A stretch of 64,000 nucleotides of DNA from Geotoga petraea (GCF_900102615.1 NZ_FMYV01000006.1:62001-126000); one strand, 5' to 3'. Counted from the stretch's first letter, positions 10,453 through 19,914 are shown. Notes: generated by a model not told the origin, from the letters alone. Translations and numbers: made by a program.

Positions 10453-10540
10453 TGGCGGAGACGGTGGGGTTCGAACCCACATGAGACAGAGTCTCACCGG
10501 TTTTCGAGACCGGCCCCTTAGCCAATTCGGACACGTCTCC
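10453..10540 (-). tRNA. tRNA-Ser (anticodon CGA)
   Basis: Reading the minus strand, the acceptor stem GGAGACG pairs with CGTCTCC, followed by discriminator G and an encoded CCA (10453-10455). The anticodon arm is CCGGT-CTCGAAA-ACCGG with anticodon CGA, reading UCG serine codons. A long variable arm (GAGACTCTGTCTC region) is typical of tRNA-Ser, and the T arm has GGTTCGAACCC. It lies between the maltosyltransferase and a hypothetical gene, all on the minus strand. Confidence 0.95.
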
Positions 10541-10581
10541 AAATAAAAATGCTTTCGAATAATTATATCATAAAGATTTTA

Positions 10582-11313
10582 TTAAATAACGTGTTCTATT
10601 TTATCGTAAACATTTTTTAAAATGGTTTTTAATTCATCATTTTCTTTCTTCAACAATTCGTTTTCTTTTTTTAATTTTTCGTAATCAGCGTTTTTTACTG
10701 AGCAAGATTCTTTTTTTTCTGACTCTTCAAGAACTTCATGCTCTTTTATGGCTCTTTTCATTATATCCAGTATGAATTGAGCAGCTTCTTTGTTGTTTGT
10801 GTGAATAGAGTGAAATATGATTACGTTGTAAGTTGGTATTATGTCTTCTGAATTATCGTATTTATTTTTAAAAAGATTTTCTATTATATCTGCTTCAGAT
10901 TTCTCTTTGAAATCTTTTTTCAATATTTGCAATTTTCTATCATAGTCTTTCATAAAAAGTTTGTATATTTCGGAAAATGATTTTTCAAAAAATTCTTCTT
11001 TTGGAAAATGTGAATTTTCAGATATTTTAGAGAAAAGATCAACATAGAATCTTCGAAGAATCTCCAAAGGTTTTGGCCTTTCTTTTTCTGGGTCTGCATA
11101 CCTTTCTGCAAACATTTTAGCTAATTCTAAGTTCATTAAAAAATTGCTACCAAAACAATCGATTAAGAACATTATATAATAGCTTTTTTTCTTTCCAAGT
11201 TTATATAGTTGGTCTAAGTCATCGTAGTTTTTATCTACATAATGGGTTACTTTGTTTATCGTTTCCATTACAAAGGATTTATAATTGCTGAATTCAAAAG
11301 GCACAAAATACAT
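10582..11313 (-). CDS. Hypothetical protein with C-terminal coiled coil
   Basis: A 243-residue protein that I do not recognise. It has no signal peptide and no clear transmembrane segment. The first 180 residues are helix-rich with many Phe, Tyr and Lys residues. The last 45 residues are a clear coiled coil (EKLKKENELLKKENDELKT), suggesting oligomerisation or a scaffolding role. Start ATG is preceded by a GGGGGGA ribosome site. It could be a lineage-specific Thermotogota protein; no function can be assigned from context. Confidence 0.75.
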   Translation of the reverse strand: MYFVPFEFSNYKSFVMETINKVTHYVDKNYDDLDQLYKLGKKKSYYIMFLIDCFGSNFLMNLELAKMFAERYADPEKERPKPLEILRRFYVDLFSKISENSHFPKEEFFEKSFSEIYKLFMKDYDRKLQILKKDFKEKSEADIIENLFKNKYDNSEDIIPTYNVIIFHSIHTNNKEAAQFILDIMKRAIKEHEVLEESEKKESCSVKNADYEKLKKENELLKKENDELKTILKNVYDKIEHVI

Positions 11314-11410
11314 GAAATCCCCCCCTCATTTCATTTTCTGTAGCTTCTAAATTAATTATACATTATTTTTTTGTGAATATAAAAAATAAATCAATGCTTT
11401 ATGCATTGAT

Positions 11411-12097
11411 TTATTCTCTCATAAATATATATTTGGTTTTTTTACTCTCTATTTTTTCAACCGGATATTTTTTTTCTTCATTTTGAAAAATTAAGTGTTG
11501 AATTATTTTTTCTTTGTTTTTAAACTTTGAAAATACCACTATTTTTTCAGCTCTATTTATCAAATTGAATGTTATTGAAACTCTATGTGTTTTCGGATTT
11601 CCGTAATTTTCAACATAATCAATCAGCTTTTCGCTATTCAGTATCTCAGAATCAGGGAATAAAGAGGCAGTGTGTCCATCATCCCCCATTCCTAAAAGCA
11701 CCAAATCTGGAGAAGTAGCTTTCTTTTGCCTAATAATTTTTTCGTAGTTTTCTACACTTTTGTCTATACTCAAATCAGTTTTAACGGGATACAAATGTAA
11801 ATCGTATCCCTTCAAATGATCAAAAAAGTGTTTTTTTGTATTTCCAAAATTACTATCAGATGAATCATAAGGTAAAAACCTTTCGTCCCCAAAAAAGAAG
11901 TTGATTTTATCCCACTTTATTTTTTGATGCGATTTTTTAGAAATAATATAATCGTATAATTCAAGAGGAGTTGAACCTCCAGAAAGAAAAACATTAAATT
12001 TTTTTTTGTTTTTTATAGCGTTAAAATAACTTTTTTTGAAGATATTATATACACTTTTTAAATAAGACATCTTATCATCATAAATAAAAATACTCAT
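11411..12097 (-). CDS. pgl: 6-phosphogluconolactonase
   Basis: A 228-residue enzyme of the DevB/SOL family hydrolysing 6-phosphogluconolactone to 6-phosphogluconate. Family motifs are present: FLSGGSTPLELYD near residue 40 for the phosphate loop, FFGDERFLPYDSSDSNFGN and LLGMGDDGHTASLFP. The gene starts 4 bp after the zwf stop, so it is the last gene of a gnd-zwf-pgl operon encoding the complete oxidative pentose phosphate branch. Confidence 0.93.
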   Translation of the reverse strand: MSIFIYDDKMSYLKSVYNIFKKSYFNAIKNKKKFNVFLSGGSTPLELYDYIISKKSHQKIKWDKINFFFGDERFLPYDSSDSNFGNTKKHFFDHLKGYDLHLYPVKTDLSIDKSVENYEKIIRQKKATSPDLVLLGMGDDGHTASLFPDSEILNSEKLIDYVENYGNPKTHRVSITFNLINRAEKIVVFSKFKNKEKIIQHLIFQNEEKKYPVEKIESKKTKYIFMRE

Positions 12098-12101
12098 ATA
12101 A

Positions 12102-13604
12102 TCATTCCCCTGGATTTACCCAATTATCTTCATTGAACAAGCCTTCTGAAATATCAGGCCCCCAAGAACCAGATTTATAAAAATGTAAAATATCTGGATT
12201 GTTGTCCCATTCTTGTAGAATTTCATCTATTATTTCCCAACTTGTTTCCATGGCATCTGATCTTACAAAAAGAGTTTGATCGTCCAAAATTACATCTAAA
12301 AACAATCTTTCGTAAGCTTCTGGTGGGTCAAAGTCGAAAAATTCAGAATATCTAAAGTCCATATTCAAATCGTTTAAACATAATTTAGAGCCGGGTTGTT
12401 TTGCCTGTAAGTTTAAGCTAAAACCTTCGTTAGGTTGAATGTTCAAAGTTAAAATATTTTTGTGTGGTTTCAGCTTATTTTTTGAAAATATGGAAAAAGG
12501 AACTTCTTTGAAATGGATAGATATTTGACTGTTTTTTAATTTTAATCTTTTCCCCGATCTCAAATAAAAAGGGACACCACTCCATCTCCAATTATCTATA
12601 TACATTTTTGCAGCTACATAAGTTTCTCTTTGAGAATTTGGATCAACATTTTTTTCATCTCTATAAGCTTTTACCTTTTCTCCATTTATGGTTCCTTCTA
12701 TATATTGGCCTTTAATTATTTTTTTGTTAATGTCTTCTACCTTTAAGGGTCGAACGGATTTTAAAAGTTTATATTTTTCGTCTCTCACACTTTCAGCATC
12801 AAGCTGAGCAGGTGGTTCCATTCCTACCAAAGCAAGGAGTTGAAGCATATGATTTTGAAACATGTCTCTTAAAAGGCCAGAATTTTCAAAATATCCAGCC
12901 CTTGAACCAATACCCAAATCTTCAGTAACGTTTATCTGAACGTGATCAATGTACTTGTAATTCCATATAGGCTCAAAAATAGTGTTGGCAAATCTAAACA
13001 TAAGAATGTTTTGAACAGTTTCTTTACCCAAATAATGATCTATTCTGAATATTTGTTCTTCTTCTAAATAATTATGTAGTTCTTTGTCTAATCTTTTAGA
13101 ACTGTTAAAATCACTTCCAAAGGGTTTTTCAACTATCACCTTTGGAAATATAGTATCAGTTTTTTTAAGCATGCCATTATTTCCAAGTTTTTTTATTATA
13201 TCCATATAAACTATTTGAGGAGTTGCAAAGTAGAACAATCTGTTGTAGTTTGTCTTGTGTTTTTCATCGAGCTCATCCATCTTTATTTTCAAATTTTGAT
13301 ATAAATTTTTGTCTGTATAGTCTCCATTTAAATAGTAAATTTTTTCTAATAATTTATTAACTTCTTTATTAGATTTATTCAAAGCATCTTTTATAAGTTC
13401 TCTATATGATTCACTATCTAAATTTGTTCTGCCAACTCCAAGTATATATGTGTTTTCAGACAATAGGTTTCTTTTTTGTAAGTTGAACAGTGAAGGTATG
13501 AGTTTTTTTAATGTCAAATCACCACTTCCACCAAATATTACAATTGAAGCGGGATCTCCTTTTATATCTTCACAAGTTTCAGAATTATTTATAGTTTCTT
13601 TCAT
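12102..13604 (-). CDS. zwf: Glucose-6-phosphate 1-dehydrogenase
   Basis: A 500-residue enzyme oxidising glucose-6-phosphate to 6-phosphogluconolactone with NADP+ or NAD+. The nucleotide-binding N-terminus is IVIFGGSGDLTLKKL, and the substrate-binding signature RIDHYLGKETVQNILMFRFA contains the catalytic His-Asp dyad environment. Length is normal. ATG overlaps the end of gnd by 4 bp and pgl follows after 4 bp, so all three oxidative pentose phosphate enzymes are translationally linked. Confidence 0.96.
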   Translation of the reverse strand: MKETINNSETCEDIKGDPASIVIFGGSGDLTLKKLIPSLFNLQKRNLLSENTYILGVGRTNLDSESYRELIKDALNKSNKEVNKLLEKIYYLNGDYTDKNLYQNLKIKMDELDEKHKTNYNRLFYFATPQIVYMDIIKKLGNNGMLKKTDTIFPKVIVEKPFGSDFNSSKRLDKELHNYLEEEQIFRIDHYLGKETVQNILMFRFANTIFEPIWNYKYIDHVQINVTEDLGIGSRAGYFENSGLLRDMFQNHMLQLLALVGMEPPAQLDAESVRDEKYKLLKSVRPLKVEDINKKIIKGQYIEGTINGEKVKAYRDEKNVDPNSQRETYVAAKMYIDNWRWSGVPFYLRSGKRLKLKNSQISIHFKEVPFSIFSKNKLKPHKNILTLNIQPNEGFSLNLQAKQPGSKLCLNDLNMDFRYSEFFDFDPPEAYERLFLDVILDDQTLFVRSDAMETSWEIIDEILQEWDNNPDILHFYKSGSWGPDISEGLFNEDNWVNPGE

Positions 13605-14572
13605 TTTTCATCACTCTTTTGGGGGTTTGCTGCTTGAATTTTTCCAGCACCAGCTTTTTTTGATTTTACAGTTTCTTCTTTTGAGTATATTACGTGACCG
13701 CCAAACTGGTTTCTCAAAGCTGCAACAACTTTGTCAGAAAACACATCTTCCTGTCTTGATTGGAATCTTTTGAAAAGAGAATTACTAATAACAGGAACTG
13801 ATACCCCCGATTCAATAGCTGCGTTTACAGTCCAGCGAGCTTCTCCTGAATCTTCTACATATCCTTGGATTTTATCAAGCTCTGCATCTTCCTTAAAAGC
13901 ATTTTCTATAAGTTCAAGTAGCCAAGACTTTATAACACTCCCATGATTCCAAATCTTAGAAACTTCTGACATATCAATGTTCCCATATTCAGAGGCCTTG
14001 AGAACTTCAAATCCTTCACCATAAGCTTCCATAAGTCCATACTCAATTCCATTGTGAACCATTTTAACAAAATGTCCAGCACCTGTGGGACCGCAATACA
14101 TGTAACCATCTTCTGGAGCTAAGGATTTTATAATAGGCAACATACGATCGTAAATTTCTTTTTCTCCGCCAATCATTGTTGAATAACCCCTGGTCAATCC
14201 CCAGACACCACCAGAAATTCCAGCATCTACATAGTGAATGCCCAATTTCTTGAATTCTTCAAACCTTAATTTATCTTTTTTGTAGTGGCTGTTACCCCCG
14301 TCTACTAATATGTCATCTTTTTCCAAAATATCTTTTAATTTTTCAAAATATTTATCTGTAACTTCACCTGCTGGAAGCATTGACCAGACAATTCTTGGTC
14401 TATCCATTTTCAAAATGTCTTCGAGTTTTTCTGCAACAATAGCCCCTTCTTTTTCTAATTCTTTCGCTTTTTCTATAGTTCGGTTATGAACCCAAACTTC
14501 GTGTCCATCGTTTAATAATCTTTTTGCCATATTTTTACCCATTCTACCTAAACCAATAATAGCAATTTTCAT
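13601..14572 (-). CDS. gnd: 6-phosphogluconate dehydrogenase, short (GndA/YqeC-like) form
   Basis: A 323-residue decarboxylating dehydrogenase making ribulose-5-phosphate from 6-phosphogluconate. The Rossmann motif is GLGRMGKNMAKRL at the N-terminus; ISGGVWGLTRGYSTMIGG and GPTGAGHFVKMVHNGIEYGLM are the 6PGDH signature segments. At 323 residues it is the short bacterial form, often NAD-dependent, rather than the 470-residue enteric form. It is the promoter-proximal gene of gnd-zwf-pgl. The last 30 residues are Lys/Ala/Ser-rich and probably disordered. Confidence 0.93.
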   Translation of the reverse strand: MKIAIIGLGRMGKNMAKRLLNDGHEVWVHNRTIEKAKELEKEGAIVAEKLEDILKMDRPRIVWSMLPAGEVTDKYFEKLKDILEKDDILVDGGNSHYKKDKLRFEEFKKLGIHYVDAGISGGVWGLTRGYSTMIGGEKEIYDRMLPIIKSLAPEDGYMYCGPTGAGHFVKMVHNGIEYGLMEAYGEGFEVLKASEYGNIDMSEVSKIWNHGSVIKSWLLELIENAFKEDAELDKIQGYVEDSGEARWTVNAAIESGVSVPVISNSLFKRFQSRQEDVFSDKVVAALRNQFGGHVIYSKEETVKSKKAGAGKIQAANPQKSDEK

Positions 14573-14700
14573 AAAAGCCCTCCTAAATAACGTGTAGATA
14601 TCCCCGGCAATATAAACACGATTAAAATTATTTCATTTAAATTGTATCACTTTTAGATTTAATTTATTAAAATGAGTTATAAAAATACGGTTAAGGGGTA

Positions 14701-15324
14701 TTATGCGTTTTTGTATATTTTGTTCTCTATCTTTTCAATCAATTCATCCACAAAATTTTCGTGTTCAACAATATCGTTTTTATTTCCATCAACGATCAAC
14801 AAATTAGAATGGTTGTATTTTGATATCCACAATTTGTAAAGTCTATCGAGCTGTTTCCAATAATCATCTGGGACTTGCATTTCCATTTTTCTCCCTCTTT
14901 TAGCGATCCTGTTTTTGATAGTTTCCACGTTGGTATCAATGTAAATTGTCAAATCTGGTTTTTTGATAAATTCCAACATCGTATAAAAAATATCTCTGTA
15001 AGCTGAGTATTCTTTATCTGTCATTTTACCAGTTAAATGTAGATTTTTAGCAAAAATCTCTGCATCTTCATAAATAGTTCTATCCAAAATAGCATTTTTC
15101 CCAGATTCAATTATTTTTTTAATACTCTTAAATCTATGAAACAAAAAATATGTTTGAAGATGATAAGACCATTGTTTCTGATCATAGTAAAAGTCTTCTA
15201 AAAAGGGATTATCATCGACAGATTCGTAATAAGGAAGAAAGTTCATTTTTTCTGACAAAATCCTTGTATATGTAGATTTACCCGCACCAACATTACCAGC
15301 TAAAACGATCATCTTTGCACTCAT
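14701..15324 (-). CDS. Deoxynucleoside kinase (dNK family), copy 1
   Basis: A 207-residue kinase of the dCK/dGK/dAK family that phosphorylates deoxynucleosides in nucleotide salvage. P-loop GNVGAGKST is near residue 10, the catalytic DRT motif is in AILDRTIYEDAEIFA, and the lid arginines are in RIAKRGRKME. It is encoded 2 bp downstream of a second kinase of the same family. Tandem dNK genes in Firmicutes form heterodimeric deoxyadenosine/deoxyguanosine kinases; that parallel is inference here. Confidence 0.88.
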   Translation of the reverse strand: MSAKMIVLAGNVGAGKSTYTRILSEKMNFLPYYESVDDNPFLEDFYYDQKQWSYHLQTYFLFHRFKSIKKIIESGKNAILDRTIYEDAEIFAKNLHLTGKMTDKEYSAYRDIFYTMLEFIKKPDLTIYIDTNVETIKNRIAKRGRKMEMQVPDDYWKQLDRLYKLWISKYNHSNLLIVDGNKNDIVEHENFVDELIEKIENKIYKNA

Positions 15325-15326
15325 AT

Positions 15327-15920
15327 CTATACCTCCATATATTTTTTTATTTTATTGACTAAATTGTCTAATTGCTTTTCATCAAAAACGTTAAATTCAT
15401 TAGCGTCAATAAGGATAACGTTATCCATATCTTTTAAATATTTTTTGTAGTTTTTATTCAAATTTGCCAAATAATTTTTGTCCAATTTTATTTCCATGGA
15501 TCTATTTCTTTTTTTTATTCTGTTTACCACAGTATCTACAGATGTATCTAAATAAACTATCAAATCACTTCTTGCAGATTTGATATTCAAAATGTTATAG
15601 ATTGATTTAAATTTTTTTAATTCTTCTTTGTTTTTAATAGTTGTTTCAGCAAAAACAAGGTTTTTAAACATATCATAATCTGATATAATAAGACCGTCTT
15701 GATTGTCATTTTTAAGTTGAGAATATCTTGAAACAAGAAAAAACATCTCTGTTTCAAAAGCCACATCAGCTTTTTCATACAATAAAGAAAGATAAGGGTT
15801 TTTTTCAAACTCTTCAAGAATTAAATAATCTGCATCCATTTTTTCAAAAAGTGCGTTTGCCAAAGTCGTCTTTCCAGAACCAATGTTTCCTTCTAAAGTT
15901 ATTTTATATTTTTTGTTCAT
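15327..15920 (-). CDS. Deoxynucleoside kinase (dNK family), copy 2
   Basis: A 197-residue paralogue of the adjacent kinase, with P-loop GNIGSGKTTLA and lid segment RIKKRNRSMEIKL. Where the neighbour has the usual DRT, this one reads ISDYDMFKNLVFA, a substitution also seen in one partner of heterodimeric dAK/dGK pairs. I chose ATG 15920, which has a GGAGGGA site upstream, over an in-frame ATG at 15953. The gene is promoter-proximal and separated from copy 1 by only 2 bp, so the two products are probably made in equal amounts. Confidence 0.86.
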   Translation of the reverse strand: MNKKYKITLEGNIGSGKTTLANALFEKMDADYLILEEFEKNPYLSLLYEKADVAFETEMFFLVSRYSQLKNDNQDGLIISDYDMFKNLVFAETTIKNKEELKKFKSIYNILNIKSARSDLIVYLDTSVDTVVNRIKKRNRSMEIKLDKNYLANLNKNYKKYLKDMDNVILIDANEFNVFDEKQLDNLVNKIKKYMEV

Positions 15921-15953
15921 TTTAATCCCTCCTACTTCTATATATCGTATCAT

Positions 15954-16260
15954 ATATAAACTAAAAATACAATATATGGTAAAAATTTTCAGTTAGAAGA
16001 AGGAACTTGAAAGAATGGAAATCAGAGACTTCTGTTGTTAGAAGCTGGTTGTTAGTGGTTAGAAAAAACATTAAGATTAAGAAAAATATTTAACCAAAAA
16101 CAAACAACAAAAAATCACAACCAAAATGCATAGCATTTTATCTTAAAAAAATCCTGATTAAAATATTTTCAAAAATTTACTCACCCTTTTAATTTTGATA
16201 AAATATGATATAATTTTTGAGGAAGAAAATATAAGCTAATAATTACACTATACAAGGAGG
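15954..16260. other. AT-rich intergenic region
   Basis: About 300 bases between divergent genes (deoxynucleoside kinase to the left, flavodiiron protein to the right). I see no ORF with a ribosome site and no strong hairpin. TATAAT at 16209-16214 could be the -10 box of the flavodiiron gene, but no convincing -35 box is at the right distance. Confidence 0.5.
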
Positions 16261-16268
16261 TTTTAGAA

Positions 16269-17459
16269 TTGAACGGTTTTTTAAATATCACAGATGATGT
16301 TTTTTATGTAGGTGTAAACGATAGAGATACCCATCTTTTTGAAAACATGTGGCCTTTAGATAAAGGGGTATCTTATAATTCCTATATCATAAGAGATGAA
16401 AAAAACGTACTTGTAGATACGGTAAAAGTAACTAAAATTAGGGAATTTTTAGAAAAGGTAAGAAGTTTATTAGATGGTCAAAAGATCGACTACTTAGTTA
16501 TAAACCATATGGAACCAGACCATTCAGGTTCTATAACAGAAATTTTGGAAGAATACCCTGATTTGAAGATAGTTGGAAACAAAAAGACTTTTGAATTTTT
16601 AGAAAATTTTTACGGTGTAAAAGATAACCTCTATGAAGTAAAAGACGGAGACGAACTCGATATTGGAAACCACAAATTAAAATTTGTCATGACTCCTATG
16701 GTTCATTGGCCAGAAACTATGATGACATATGAAACTACAGAAAAGATTCTTTTTTCTGGTGATGCTTTTGGTGGATTTGGAACTTTGGACGGCGGAGTTT
16801 TTGATGATGAAGTTAACCTTGAATTTTATGAAAGTGAAATAAGAAGATACTATTCAAATATAGTTGGTAAATATTCTATGATGGTTCAGAGGGCTTTAAA
16901 AAAATTGGAAGGTGTAGAAGTTAAATATGTTTGTGCCACACACGGCCCAGTTTGGAGAGATAACCCATCAAGAATAATAGATATTTATGATAAATGGAGT
17001 AGATATGAAACAGAAGAAGGGGTAGTTATAATTTATGGTTCTATGTATGGAAACACAGAGCATATGGCTGATTATTTGGCTAGAAAACTATCCGAAGAAG
17101 GAATAAAAAACATAAAGATAATGAATGTTTCAAAGGTGCACCTTTCTCATTTAATAAATGAAATTTGGAGATTCAAAGGTATTATTTTAGGAAGTTGCAC
17201 ATACAACACCGGACTTTTCCCTCCGATGGAAGAGTTGGCACATTGGTTAGAACACACAGGAATTAAAAACCATGTAATGGGTATTTTTGGAACATACGGC
17301 TGGTCAGGAGGCGGTGTTAGTACCCTTGAAAAATATGCAGAAAAGATGAAAATGCCTTTAGTGGGTGAATCTGTAGAAGCTAAGTTATCGGCAAATAGAG
17401 AAGATTTGAAGAAGCTGAACGAATTGGCTAAAAATATGGCTAAAGCTGTTAAAGAATAA
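16269..17459 (+). CDS. Flavodiiron protein (FprA/A-type flavoprotein)
   Basis: A 396-residue cytoplasmic enzyme that reduces O2 (or NO) to water, protecting anaerobes. The N-terminal metallo-beta-lactamase domain (about 1-250) carries the diiron ligands in HMEPDHSGS and later His/Asp residues (MVHWPETM, FSGDAFGGFG, ATHGPVWR). The C-terminal flavodoxin domain begins at VIIYGSMYGNTEHMA, the FMN phosphate loop. TTG at 16269 is the start, supported by CAAGGAGGT 8 bp upstream. It is a single gene ending in a strong terminator. Confidence 0.93.
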   Translation: MNGFLNITDDVFYVGVNDRDTHLFENMWPLDKGVSYNSYIIRDEKNVLVDTVKVTKIREFLEKVRSLLDGQKIDYLVINHMEPDHSGSITEILEEYPDLKIVGNKKTFEFLENFYGVKDNLYEVKDGDELDIGNHKLKFVMTPMVHWPETMMTYETTEKILFSGDAFGGFGTLDGGVFDDEVNLEFYESEIRRYYSNIVGKYSMMVQRALKKLEGVEVKYVCATHGPVWRDNPSRIIDIYDKWSRYETEEGVVIIYGSMYGNTEHMADYLARKLSEEGIKNIKIMNVSKVHLSHLINEIWRFKGIILGSCTYNTGLFPPMEELAHWLEHTGIKNHVMGIFGTYGWSGGGVSTLEKYAEKMKMPLVGESVEAKLSANREDLKKLNELAKNMAKAVKE

Positions 17460-17464
17460 AAAAC

Positions 17465-17495
17465 AAAAGCTGTGAATGCAAAATTCACAGCTTTT
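17465..17495. terminator. Bidirectional terminator hairpin
   Basis: 13-bp arms AAAAGCTGTGAAT and ATTCACAGCTTTT with a 5-nt loop, between the flavodiiron gene (+) and the osmoprotectant transporter operon (-). Its A-rich left arm and T-rich right arm let it act on both strands. Confidence 0.92.
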
Positions 17496-18158
17496 TTAAT
17501 TTATAAGGCGTAATCCTTTTGAAGTCAAACTTTTTTCAATGAATGCGAGTATTACATCTGTAAAAATTGCCATTAGAGAAACTGGTATAGCACCGCTTAT
17601 AATCATTGCATAATCAAAATAAGAAAGACCTATGAAAATAATTTCTCCCAATCCTCCAGCACCGACAGCCGAAGCTATAGTAGTAGTTCCTATGTTAATT
17701 ATAGCTGAATTTCTCAATCCAGAAAAAATCGTTGAAATGGAGTTTGGTATTTCGATAGACCACAAAACTTTATTTTTAGTCATCCCCATTCCTTTTGCAG
17801 CTTCTATCATTTTTTTATCCACACTTAACAAACCAGAAGCGGTGTTAAAAACAATTGGCACTAATGAATATAGAAAAAGGGCAAAAATAGAGGGAGCTGC
17901 TCCTATGCCCATAAAGACAAAAACAAGAGCTATTACTGCAATTGAAGGAACAGATTGGGTAATGCTTGTTATAGAGAGAACTACTTTTCCAACTTTTTGT
18001 CTTCCTGGTCTGCTGACAAAAATACCTATGGCCATTCCAACTATTATTGCAAGAACCCAAGAGGTTAAAAATAGATAAGTGTGTTGAAAAGTTTTTGTCA
18101 TTATATAACCAAAATTTTCTGTCATATAAGTGATTACATCCTGCATATCACTCACCAC
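17496..18158 (-). CDS. Osmoprotectant ABC transporter permease (OpuCD/ProW type)
   Basis: A 220-residue membrane protein with about six helices, a BPD_transp_1 permease for betaine, choline or carnitine. The transporter signature EAAKGMGMTKNKVLWSIEIPNSIS is the cytoplasmic ATPase-contact loop, and ITSITQSVPSIAVIALVF is a family hallmark. It is the last gene of the operon permease-ATPase-permease; its start overlaps the ATPase gene by 11 bp. No substrate-binding protein domain or gene is present nearby. Confidence 0.87.
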   Translation of the reverse strand: MVSDMQDVITYMTENFGYIMTKTFQHTYLFLTSWVLAIIVGMAIGIFVSRPGRQKVGKVVLSITSITQSVPSIAVIALVFVFMGIGAAPSIFALFLYSLVPIVFNTASGLLSVDKKMIEAAKGMGMTKNKVLWSIEIPNSISTIFSGLRNSAIINIGTTTIASAVGAGGLGEIIFIGLSYFDYAMIISGAIPVSLMAIFTDVILAFIEKSLTSKGLRLIN

Positions 18159-19239
18159 CAGAGTTTATCTTTTTGAATATAGAGCTGAAGTCTATTATAC
18201 CAACTACTTTATTGTCGTTATCTACTACTGGTAATGTGCTTACTCCTGCTCTAAGCATTATATTTAAAGCATCGAAAAGGCTTAAATGATTCTTTAATTT
18301 ATACGTTTTCATGATACTTTTCAAATTTTTATTATCCCCTAAATTGTTTAATCCTCTATTTTCAACAAAACCAAAAAATTTATCGTTTTTTGTTAAAATT
18401 ATTATTTTTGAATCTTCTTGTTTTGCTTTTTCTAAGTCAAATTTATCAACGTCATATGTTTTTGGTATTTCAGATAAAGAATCAGAAACCTTCAAAAATT
18501 CTAGAGTTTTGAACTCACTGTCCTCCCCCAAAATATTTCTAACAAATTGATTTTTTGGGTTTTTAACAACTTCCAGAGTGGACCCTTCTTGTTCTACTTT
18601 CCCTTGATTAAGTATGACAATTCTGTCTCCAAGTTTTATAGCTTCTCTAATATCATGTGTCACAAAAACTATAGTTTTTTGTATTTTTTCTTGAATTTCT
18701 AAAAAACCATCTTGCAAAGTTTCTCTGTTTATTGGGTCTATGGCTCCGAAGGGTTCGTCCATAAGCAAAATATTCGGGTCTGCTGCCAAGCCTCTTGCAA
18801 CACCAACTCTTTGCCTTTGACCTCCAGATAATTGAGCAGGATATTTTTTGGCATTTATGGATGGATCTAAATTCACCATATCCAACAATTCATAAACTCT
18901 GTTTTTTATTTTGGCTTCATCCCATTTCAACAATCTTGGAACAACAGCTATGTTGTCAAAAACGGTCATGTGAGGGAACAGTCCAATTTCTTGTATAACA
19001 TATCCCATGCTTCTTCTTAAATCGATAGTGTTTATGTTATCAATTGATTTTCCATCGATTATTATGTCTCCAGATGTTCTTTCTATAAGCCTATTCAACA
19101 TTTTTAGGATGGTAGTTTTTCCACAACCAGAAGGACCTATTAGAACAGATAATTTTTTATCTTGAAATTCTAAGTTTATGTTATTTACCGCAGTGAAATC
19201 ATTATAATTTTTTTTGAGATTTTTTAATTGTATTGACAT
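18148..19239 (-). CDS. Osmoprotectant ABC transporter ATP-binding protein with CBS domain (OpuCA type)
   Basis: A 363-residue ATPase. Walker A is GPSGCGKTT, the signature is LSGGQRQRVGVARG and Walker B is NILLMDEPFGAID. After residue about 245 the protein continues into a CBS-pair region (LKNHLSLFDALNIMLRAGVSTLPVVDNDNKVVGIIDF). In OpuA/OpuC relatives such CBS pairs sense ionic strength and gate transport. It lies between two permease genes on the minus strand and overlaps the downstream one. Confidence 0.9.
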   Translation of the reverse strand: MSIQLKNLKKNYNDFTAVNNINLEFQDKKLSVLIGPSGCGKTTILKMLNRLIERTSGDIIIDGKSIDNINTIDLRRSMGYVIQEIGLFPHMTVFDNIAVVPRLLKWDEAKIKNRVYELLDMVNLDPSINAKKYPAQLSGGQRQRVGVARGLAADPNILLMDEPFGAIDPINRETLQDGFLEIQEKIQKTIVFVTHDIREAIKLGDRIVILNQGKVEQEGSTLEVVKNPKNQFVRNILGEDSEFKTLEFLKVSDSLSEIPKTYDVDKFDLEKAKQEDSKIIILTKNDKFFGFVENRGLNNLGDNKNLKSIMKTYKLKNHLSLFDALNIMLRAGVSTLPVVDNDNKVVGIIDFSSIFKKINSGGE

Positions 19240-19248
19240 AAGTTCCTC

Positions 19249-19914
19249 CTATTCTTTTATTTTTAGTCCCTTTGGTGTTATAAGATCTTCAAAAAGCATC
19301 AATCCATAATTACTCAAAATCCCTAATATAGATACCGCCAAAACTCCAGTTATAACCATTTCATATCTTGATCTGGTTAAACCAGCAAAAATAAAATAAC
19401 CTAAACCCCCTGCAGCTACAAAGTATCCAAGTGTAGCAACACCAACCCCCATGACTACAGCATTTCTTACACCAGACATAATAATGGGAATAGACAGTGG
19501 AAGTCTAATTTTTAACAAAATTTGAGTATCAGTCATGCCCATCCCTTTTGCAGATTCAATTGTATTTGGGTCCAAAGATCTGGCGGCAACAACTGTGTTT
19601 CTTATTATTGGCAAGAATGAATAAATTGTTAAAGCAATAACAGCTGGAGTAATGCCTAATCCAGCGTTGAAAGGGGCTAAAGCAACAACCATTATTCCAA
19701 ACAACGCTAATGATGGTATAGTCATTAAAACGCTTGCAATATAAATAATTATATTGGCTAATTTTTGATTTCTTGATATGAAAACACCTATGGGTACGCC
19801 TATGCCTATCGAAAAAGGAAGGGATAGACCGATTATTTTTAAATGATTTAATAACTCAGCTGAAATGGAGCTCCAATTTGTGGTTATGTAATCCCATATA
19901 TTCAATTGAAACAT
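19249..19914 (-). CDS. Osmoprotectant ABC transporter permease (OpuCB type)
   Basis: A 221-residue membrane protein homologous to the other permease of this operon. It has six predicted helices, the ASVLMTIPSLALFGIMVV segment, and the ATPase-contact loop ESAKGMGMTDTQILLKIRLPLSIP. It is promoter-proximal, with a GGAGATG ribosome site and 9 bp to the ATPase gene. The complete system would also need a periplasmic binding protein, which is not in this window. Confidence 0.87.
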   Translation of the reverse strand: MFQLNIWDYITTNWSSISAELLNHLKIIGLSLPFSIGIGVPIGVFISRNQKLANIIIYIASVLMTIPSLALFGIMVVALAPFNAGLGITPAVIALTIYSFLPIIRNTVVAARSLDPNTIESAKGMGMTDTQILLKIRLPLSIPIIMSGVRNAVVMGVGVATLGYFVAAGGLGYFIFAGLTRSRYEMVITGVLAVSILGILSNYGLMLFEDLITPKGLKIKE

